Positions 57,311-64,000 of a DNA stretch of 64,000 nucleotides are shown here, piece after piece. Below the pieces are notes generated by a model that searched no databases, was not told the origin of the DNA, and saw only the letters and a list, made by a program, of their open reading frames with translations. A program made the translations under genes and the position numbers. Origin of the DNA: Brachionus rotundiformis (lineage: Eukaryota; Rotifera; Eurotatoria; Ploima; Brachionidae); assembly GCA_016802295.1 (NCBI GenBank), contig JAESIW010000138.1, positions 4,739,486-4,803,485 of the forward strand. Reading direction: 5' to 3'. Position 1 is the stretch's first letter; every line of letters starts with the position of its first letter.

Positions 57311-59714
57311 TTAAAAACCGGGAAGCTCATCAAGATATTTTGAATTTTCTTGAATTAGCCAATCTTGAAGAGGTTTAAAGTATTCGAAAACAGCATCTGC
57401 TGTTACTTCTTTATCGCCAGTTAATGAATCAAGTGCAATACTCCAGTGTTTACTAGCTCCCATTTCCAACATTTTCCTAAATTTCAAAATTTAAAAAGGG
57501 ATTTTCACTTTATTGAAAATTCACTTGAGAAATAATCCAGCTTTTGTTGATCTATAAAAATCACATTTATACAAAGGACCTTGATGTTCAGCATGATTAC
57601 AGAGACTTTTATAAAACTGGAATTGAAGAAAATGGCTTATAAAATAGCGAGCATATGGAGTATAACTAGCTATATGATATTTTGCGCCAGGATCAAAATC
57701 GTTCTCAGTTCTTTCAACAGGTGGCTCAAGTCCTTGAAACTTTTTTCTGTTGAATGAAATAAAAGAAAATTAATATAAAAGATTTAAATAATTAAAAAAT
57801 CACCTCATTTCCCACCATTTCTGGTTGTAATTTGATTCATTTATTTTTCCTCTAAATACATCCCATCTCCATTTGTCCATCAAATAACCAAAAGGCAAAA
57901 AAGCTAATTTTTTCAAGGCTATCATCATAAGAAAATTAATTTCTTGTTCTTGAAACAAAAATTAAAATTAATTTCTACAAAAATTTATCCTACCTTTAGT
58001 CATTGTATCATCATCAATAATGTTTATTTCTTTAAAATGCTTTGGAGTTTGAACTGACAGAGAGATTGTATCACCAATAGCTTCATGAAATGCTGAATTA
58101 GCTCCGCTTCTGAATATAGCCGGTTGATCTTTATAAGCCATGTAATATTCAATGTGACCCATTTCATGATGAATAGTGTAAAAATTCTCATCATCAACTG
58201 AAGTACACATTTTTATACGAAAATCGTCTCCAGTGAAAAAATCAGTTGCTGAGGCATGACATTGAAAATTTCGGTCATCAGGCTTTACGATATCGGAAAA
58301 CTTCCAAAATCGTGGGGTCATTTCAAATAAACCTAGAGATAAAAAAAATTCTTCGGCTGCTTCAAACATTTTAATGGGTGTATATTTGTTATTAACGAGA
58401 ACTTTGGTAAAATTGATCTGTTCTTCATTTGGAAATGGTGCTACCAAATCGAAAATATTATCCCATGATTGAGCCCACATATTACCTGAATTGAAATTTT
58501 TATTTTTCAAAAAGTGTATCTTTTAAAATAAACAACCTAAAAGATGTGCTGGTATAAGTTTTGGATCATGATTCTTGGGGTAGCTTGGACTATAGATCTC
58601 ACTCAATTTTCGTCTAACATAAGCATGCAATTGTTCATAAAGCGGCTTTATTCTCAAATAAAGCTCATCATATTTAGCTTCGAATTCATCATCCTCAAAA
58701 TCTTCTATCCATCGATCACTCAAGTCTTTATATCCATTTTCTTTTGATGCTTTATTATTTAGCTCTACTGTTCTGGCATATAAATGCCTCATTTTTGGAC
58801 CCGTTTTATCATGCCAGCCTTTCCAAGCCCAAAGTAATCTTTCATAATTTCTGGAATCTTTTAGTAGATTTGATAATTCAGGGTCAAGAGTTAAACAATT
58901 AGAATCATCTTCGCAAACTTTGGCAGTTGCATAAATTGATTCAAGTTCACTTGACAGTTTTGAAAACTCAATTAAGTCATTTTCATTATTGAATATTATT
59001 CCTTGAGATGCAAAGAACAACATACGTCTTAAATCTGGCGCCCAAAAGTCACAATTTCTAAAGCAACATTAAATTATTCGAGCCGCTTAATTATTAGATT
59101 AAGAAATTACTCTAAAAATTTAGAAGCTGTTGGTTTGGTTAGTTCTAGAAAACGATTTGATATAGGAGCATAATCTATTAGATTCTTTTCATTTTCTTCA
59201 TTTATATCTGTTTCGAATTTATACTATAATTTTAAATAAGCGACAAAATTTTAAACAAATTCATAAAATACTTCAAGGAAAGAGCCACGTTGATTTATTT
59301 TTTCCAATAGGTTATTGTAATTATTGATCCAATTTCTGGCACAAGATTCACTCTGAATGCAGATTGTATCATTCACTTGAAAATTATAATTTTATACAAA
59401 ATATCTCACTTTCTATTTTAAAAATTTAATTACCTAAAATAGGAAAGTTTTTTAAAAGATCTTCAAGCTCATTACTGCTAATAGGTTCGGAATCATCATT
59501 ATCTTGAACTGAAAAAGTTTTTATTTACAATCCCAAATCTGAATAATAATTATTTCAATTTAAAAAATTAGGAAAACATACGTAAAGGTGATCCTTTTAA
59601 TAGTTGTAGTATATTTTTTAGACTCAAATTAACATTGACTTCCTTTGAATTGGTACAATTATGAAGGTTTGAAAAAATAATCACAGTTATTGCTAAAAAT
59701 AAATATCTCATCAT
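57311..59714 (-). CDS. ACE-like M2-family dipeptidyl carboxypeptidase C
   Basis: Third single-domain ACE-like peptidase. The first exon from 59,714 encodes signal peptide MMRYLFLAITVIIFSNLHNC. Landmarks: ESCARNWI, DLRRMLFFASQG, LLWAWKGWHDKTG, PAHLLG, NMWAQSWDNIFDLV, MCTSVDDENF, the full zinc site HHEMGHIEYYMAYKDQP and FHEAIGDTISLSV, then PLQDWLIQEN and LPGF at the stop. Introns are about 50 bases. It has diverged from A and B and shares no identical block with them. Expected to be a secreted zinc dipeptidase acting on small peptides. Confidence 0.92.
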
Positions 59715-61450
59715 TTTTATTTTCTATCTAAATAATAATAAATTCAAAAAGTTATTACTAAAAAATTATAGTCTATTATCCTCGAATAGAAATATTTTTC
59801 TTCGAATCACTAAATCATTAAGGCTTATCAAAAAATTATAATTTAATTATTAATTGATTTAAAATACCAAATTTAACAAAAAATATATAATGATCAAATA
59901 TTTCCGTATAAATGATTTATATACATCAGCTCCTGTTAAAAAAAAAAATTATCATCTTTTAAGACGAAATATTATTTCTTCTAAATTAAATTGATGAATG
60001 TACAATTAATGAATTTTATGACATTATTTTAATTGAAATAAAAACTAGAACTTAGAAATTCTAAAAATTCAATTTTATCATCTTAATAGAAGACTCCATT
60101 TTATATTTTTGAAATTGGAACTAATAGTTTTTTTAATTACTCAATTATAGAGATATGACCTAAAGCCTAATTTAAATTGAAATTCAATTTTTACCCTTAA
60201 TAAAAGTATTCTAAAAAATTGTATTCTATATATTTTATGATAATAATTACATGCAAGTAAACTCTATTTAAATCTTCTATTCAATTAGATATGAAAGTAA
60301 TTATTTTGTTTTATTACGAATTTATATTAAGCAAATTATAAATATTCGATTACTTTTTTGTTATGTTCAGATTTGTTTTCCTAAAAACTAAGAAAGGCCT
60401 TCAATTTTTATTGAGTTTAAATTATTTAATTTTTCCAAAAACGGCTTTTCTTAAAATGAATGAAAATACTAACAACCAAGTTCCAAACGCCTTTAGTAAA
60501 TGTTTTTTAATTAAAGAAATTTGTAACATTAGTTGTTTTTCTTTTTTAGCTGTTAATAACTTTGGAATCCAAATTTTTTATTTTAAAAATCCCTTTATGT
60601 TTTAGAAATATACTTTCAAGGCAAAGAATTAAAAATTTTAGAATCAAAAAATTAGTTTTGAGAATTTATATTTTCTAAAAATTCATTGAAAATATCGAAA
60701 GGAAAATTTTTAAAAACGGACTTTTTGAACATTTTATTTTTCTCCAAAAGTCAAATATTTTAGCTGACATTTATCAAAGATTTTAAATCTTAATCTCTTA
60801 AAATATCATGCTTAAGTATTTTGTGACTTTGAAATATATAATTCAGTAAATATTAAAAAAAGTCTTATCACTGTCAATTTGATATTAAAACGCCTTTTTA
60901 AAACGCATCCTGCAAGTATAATTTACTTCCTTATTTAAAGCTTTCGGAATTTACAAACCCCGTTTTTGAGTGTTTAACTCATTCAGAATGCAGTTGATCT
61001 AATTTTTTCTTTTTCTCGCCAAAAAATAGCTTAAAAATAATGGGAATAAATACATTTTCTTAAATTTTGAACAAATATATATATAAAATTTTGAATTTCT
61101 GAACATAAATGACCAAATCATAAGTGTTAAAAAACCCAGTATAACGTAATTTCTGTGTCATGTATTTTCATAACCAAATAATTATGAAGAAGAATTTTAC
61201 AAAAATGATTAATTAAATTATAAATTATTTATCAGATGATTACGACACTTTTTTTCACTGTTACTTAGTAAACCTTTTTTTAATAATTAAAAAAAATAAT
61301 AATAAAGCAAAAAGAAATTTATTAATCATATTAATTTTCCAAATAATAATATTTACTAAAAAAAATAAATTCCAATTTAATTTATCTATACTAAAATTCA
61401 ATTTTATAACTTATCAAAATAGTTCATTTTATAAAAGTATCAAAAATTTT
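59715..61450. other. Intergenic, AT-rich
   Basis: About 1.7 kb upstream of ACE C. An 80-codon plus-strand ORF at 60,363-60,605 is Phe/Asn/Lys-rich without domain features and is probably chance. No repeats or RNA genes recognised. Confidence 0.45.
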
Positions 61451-62191
61451 TTAATTATTTTCGTAATAGATTGGCTGGCTTCTTGTAAAAGGAAAAGCAG
61501 GATTATATAACTCGAATGCTGAAATTCTTTCATTCATCGAACGCTGAAATTGTTGATAATAAATTAGATTATATAAATAGTTAGAATCATGAAATTGGTG
61601 CGAAGGAATGCAATTATATGAATTGGGAACATATTGAAATGGACGAAATGGTATTGGGGCATGAATAACAGTTGACTCGTTTTCTGATTTACTTTTTAAG
61701 TGATCTGATTTAAATCCGATTTGGAATTCACTGGATTTAATTATTAAATCCATTGTAAAATCTTCATCAATTTTTCCTCCAGAACTTGAAAATTCAAAAA
61801 TATCTGAATTTTCTTCAATTATTCTTTTTTGTTTTCTTGTACAATGGTTCAATTCTTGATCTTGGTCTGCAATATCAAAAATATTTCGCTTGTGTATGTT
61901 CGAATAACAATTTATTTTCTCCTTTTTTTCAGATTTAGCTAAATTTTCTAAACTTCTGTGAGATTCAGACTGGACATAAAGAAGATTACATGCATTTCCT
62001 CTTTTATGTGCCTTCATTTTTCTCCTTATATTTTTCTGTTTCCTTTTTTTTTTACCTTTAGAATCAATTGGAAAAAACATTTCAATATTTTCCTTGTCTA
62101 TTCTTTTTTGTCCAACATTTTGATTATTTTGTTTGAATTTTGGATATTTTGGTCGAAATTTTTTAACGAATTTTTCATTTGCCATGATCAT
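61451..62191 (-). CDS. Basic protein of unknown function
   Basis: Single open frame, 246 residues, from one of two nearby Met codons. The N-terminal 70 residues are very rich in Lys and Arg, with a nuclear-localisation-like run GKKKRKQKNIRRKMKAHKRG. The middle is acidic/Ser-rich (EENSDIFEFSSSGGKIDEDF). The C-terminal 70 residues are Tyr/Asn/Phe/Pro-rich (PFRPFQYVPNSYN). No known domain. Codon composition is compatible with coding and the frame is long for such AT-rich DNA, but expression is unproven. Possibly a nuclear or RNA-associated protein. Confidence 0.55.
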   Translation of the reverse strand: MIMANEKFVKKFRPKYPKFKQNNQNVGQKRIDKENIEMFFPIDSKGKKKRKQKNIRRKMKAHKRGNACNLLYVQSESHRSLENLAKSEKKEKINCYSNIHKRNIFDIADQDQELNHCTRKQKRIIEENSDIFEFSSSGGKIDEDFTMDLIIKSSEFQIGFKSDHLKSKSENESTVIHAPIPFRPFQYVPNSYNCIPSHQFHDSNYLYNLIYYQQFQRSMNERISAFELYNPAFPFTRSQPIYYENN

Positions 62192-62388
62192 CTAATATCA
62201 ATTTAGACAAGCAAAAAGTAAGATTCAATTTCTTTGATAAAATTTACTTGAAAAAATAATCTAATTAAATTTCAAAACATCTAAGTTAACTTTTATTCAA
62301 TTTATTAACTTATTAATAAAACGATTTAAGAGATAAAAATAATTAAAATTGACTTATTATTTATTTACTTATTTAAAATAATCTTATA

Positions 62389-62558
62389 CAGTATTGCACA
62401 AAAGTTTAGACGCATGCGCATTTTTTTTAAACAAATAAATTATCAATCAATTATTTACAGAAGAGAAGGCTAGTAAGGATATTTCTGTATTCTAATGTAT
62501 GTCTTACGAATTATACTTATTAAAAAAGCCTGTGCGTCTAAACTTTTGTGCAGTACTG
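62389..62558. mobile_element. 170-bp Tc1/mariner-type MITE with TA target-site duplication
   Basis: The left end CAGTATTGCACAAAAGTTTA is mirrored by the right end; the repeats span about 26 bases (through GACGCA) with two mismatches. TA flanks both ends. The CAGTACTG(T/C)ACAAAAGT terminus is typical of Tc1/mariner elements. Internal sequence is about 110 bases without coding capacity. Confidence 0.88.
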
Positions 62559-62595
62559 TATGCTTTTAAATATCAAATAAATGTAAGAATTTTTT

Positions 62596-63159
62596 CTATG
62601 ACATTTCGATCAAATTTATTATTTCAGGATATAAATCAACAGCCGAGTTATTTAATTTATCTTTTACACTAATTATTCGTGCATCTTTTTCGATTAATAG
62701 TCTTAGAATCTTTTTAAAGTTTGGGTCTTTTTTTATAATAAATTGTTCCAGAGCTTTATGAAATGGTGTCTTTGCATCACAATCTTTTTCGAAAATATCT
62801 GAGTTATAATCTAATAAAAGTTTGACAATCTCAAAATTTCCCATAAAACATGCTCTATGCAGTGCTGTTGATTGACAACTTTTTGTTTTTAAATTAACGC
62901 AAGCCCCATTTGCTAACAAGTATCTAGAAATATCAATAAAATTATTCCTAGAAGCATAGTGAAGTGGTGTATAACCATTTTTGTCCTGTCGATTTACCCA
63001 ACTTTTATCTTGAATTATTATTTTTTTTACCCTTTCAAAATCACCATTAACACAAGCAAAAAATATGCTTCGTTCGAAATCAATTTCTTCTAAGCTTTGT
63101 TCACAACCAAATTGTGAAGTATGAGCACAATTATTACAGCTTTTCGGATGATTAGACAT
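62596..63159 (-). CDS. ANKRD39: Ankyrin repeat domain protein 39 orthologue
   Basis: Intronless, 187 residues (human about 183). The N-terminal Cys-rich segment and the diagnostic SLEEIDFERSIF correspond to the ANKRD39 start. Ankyrin repeats follow: GYTPLHYASRNNFIDISRYL, STALHRACFMGNFEIVKLLL, and KTPFHKALEQF with a longer third-to-fourth repeat spacing. No other domain. The protein is small, probably cytosolic, and poorly characterised in animals. Confidence 0.85.
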   Translation of the reverse strand: MSNHPKSCNNCAHTSQFGCEQSLEEIDFERSIFFACVNGDFERVKKIIIQDKSWVNRQDKNGYTPLHYASRNNFIDISRYLLANGACVNLKTKSCQSTALHRACFMGNFEIVKLLLDYNSDIFEKDCDAKTPFHKALEQFIIKKDPNFKKILRLLIEKDARIISVKDKLNNSAVDLYPEIINLIEMS

Positions 63160-63275
63160 TTCTATACATAATAAATCAAATTTATTAAAATGTGATATTA
63201 AAGTTTTACTTTTTAAAAAGCAAATTTTATTTTAAATATTTTATATAAAAATTTATACATTATATAAATAGTTTT

Positions 63276-63797
63276 TTATTCTTTTTTTAAATCTGATTGA
63301 TTGAATTCTTCAGCTTGCATCGATTGAGCGGCTATAGCAGCTTCCTCTGCTTCAGCTTGACGAATCCTTACATAAGCATCATAATCCTCTGGAAAATTTC
63401 TGTTAAGCTCTTCCAATAAGAGATCGCGAAAAGTTTTTAGTGTTACAATTTTTCCTTTTATTTCTTCATTTTTTTTCAAAGTCTTCATTAAGCAGTCTTT
63501 AGTGTACAAAAGGGGATTTTTTCCTTCGTCAATATAACTTTAAAAAAAATAAATGGTGATTGTTGCTCATAAATTATTCTATTTTTACTTAAAAACACTA
63601 ATAGGAACTTTAACATCAGCAAAATTGTCCTTCATTTCGTTTAAATTTCGCAAACAGTTTCCTAAGATGATAAACTTTTGATTAAATGATCTTTGTGATT
63701 GTTCTTGAAAATCAGCTGCCATAATACCAAGTTGGCGTGAAGTGTCAATCAACAAATCCAAATGTTGTTCCAAAGTTTCAACACAATCTTTATCCAT
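63276..63797 (-). CDS. MED10: Mediator complex subunit 10
   Basis: Middle-module Mediator subunit, nuclear, linking activators to RNA polymerase II. Two exons (63797-63589, 63537-63276) joined by a 51-base intron give 156 residues (human 135). Family landmarks: TLEQHLDLLIDTSRQLGIMA, ADFQEQSQRSFNQK, VPISVFNYIDEGKNPLLYTK (the intron falls inside this), DCLMKTLKKNEEIKGKI and LLLEELNRNFPEDY. The C-terminal extension is Ala/Glu/Gln-rich. The stop is about 115 bases from the ANKRD39 start; both genes point left. Confidence 0.95.
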
Positions 63798-64000
63798 TTT
63801 GGTTAATTTTTTATAAATAAGAAACAAAACTTGATTAAATACTCAAATTTTTTTTATCATAATTTGATTAATGTGCATCCTTGCAGAAAAAGAATGTAAT
63901 CTATGAAATATTGAATAAAATTGTGTCCGATTTTTAGCCAACCAATTTATTAATACATTTTAAAAATTATCAATTATTAAGAATTTGATTTATTGATCTA
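63798..64000. other. MED10 upstream region
   Basis: AT-rich right edge of the window. Nothing recognised. Confidence 0.4.

Noticed and set aside
60363..60605. 80-codon plus-strand ORF
   Set aside because: Low-complexity composition typical of chance frames; no start context or family feature.
1..64000. tRNA genes, rRNA, CRISPR arrays, operons with ribosome-binding sites
   Set aside because: No cloverleaf with an A/B box was found by eye, no regularly spaced repeats, and the gene architecture is eukaryotic with introns.

Overview
The window is nuclear DNA of a small invertebrate animal. It is very AT-rich, its genes are split by introns mostly 45-60 bases long, and the gene set is metazoan: cathepsin Z, a peptide GPCR, bicaudal-D, UVSSA, importin-9, angiotensin-converting-enzyme (ACE) paralogues, ANKRD39 and MED10. 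Base composition, tiny introns, a HipA-type kinase of bacterial ancestry and heavy local duplication suggest a rotifer (Brachionus-like). That placement is inference.

Layout. 1-9.4 kb: 5' end of cathepsin Z (-), a galanin/allatostatin-A-type GPCR (-), a 12-exon coiled-coil gene (+) and an MGMT-type DNA repair protein (-). 9.4-18 kb: mostly non-coding, with a decayed LINE relic and a three-exon ankyrin-repeat gene (+). 18-30 kb: S-adenosylmethionine synthetase (+), an intronless VWA protein (-), a small zinc-finger protein (+), bicaudal-D (-) and an LRR protein (+). 30-35 kb: two ARF1-type GTPases (+) flanking UVSSA (-). 35.4-45.3 kb: an expanded pyrimidine-synthesis locus with three free-standing orotate phosphoribosyltransferase (OPRT) genes, one OPRT pseudogene fragment and one complete two-domain UMP synthase; a beta-trefoil pseudogene and an intact HipA-like kinase lie inside it. 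45.4-59.7 kb: three ACE-like M2 peptidase genes (-), one with a destroyed zinc site, separated by LINE relics and by importin-9 (-). 59.7-64 kb: a basic unknown protein, a mariner-type MITE, ANKRD39 and MED10 (all genes -).

Main themes. (1) Paralogues in three families share blocks that are identical, introns included, with abrupt edges: about 527 bp for ARF, 524 bp (inverted) plus about 140 bp for OPRT, and about 476 bp for ACE. This looks like repeated local gene conversion or very recent duplication. (2) In two of these families some copies have lost or changed catalytic residues: the PRPP loop in the OPRT-only copies and HExxH in one ACE. (3) A HipA-family Ser/Thr kinase with all recognisable catalytic motifs, no introns and host-like composition sits between direct repeats, beside a freshly broken beta-trefoil gene. 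This is the most unusual content. (4) One of the two direct repeats carries a LINE fragment and a MITE; the other preserves both empty sites, so target-site duplications and insertion order can be read directly. The LINE junction also carries 34 bases of OPRT exon.

Exon boundaries were derived by hand from GT-AG sites that keep reading frame and family similarity. They have not been tested against transcripts.
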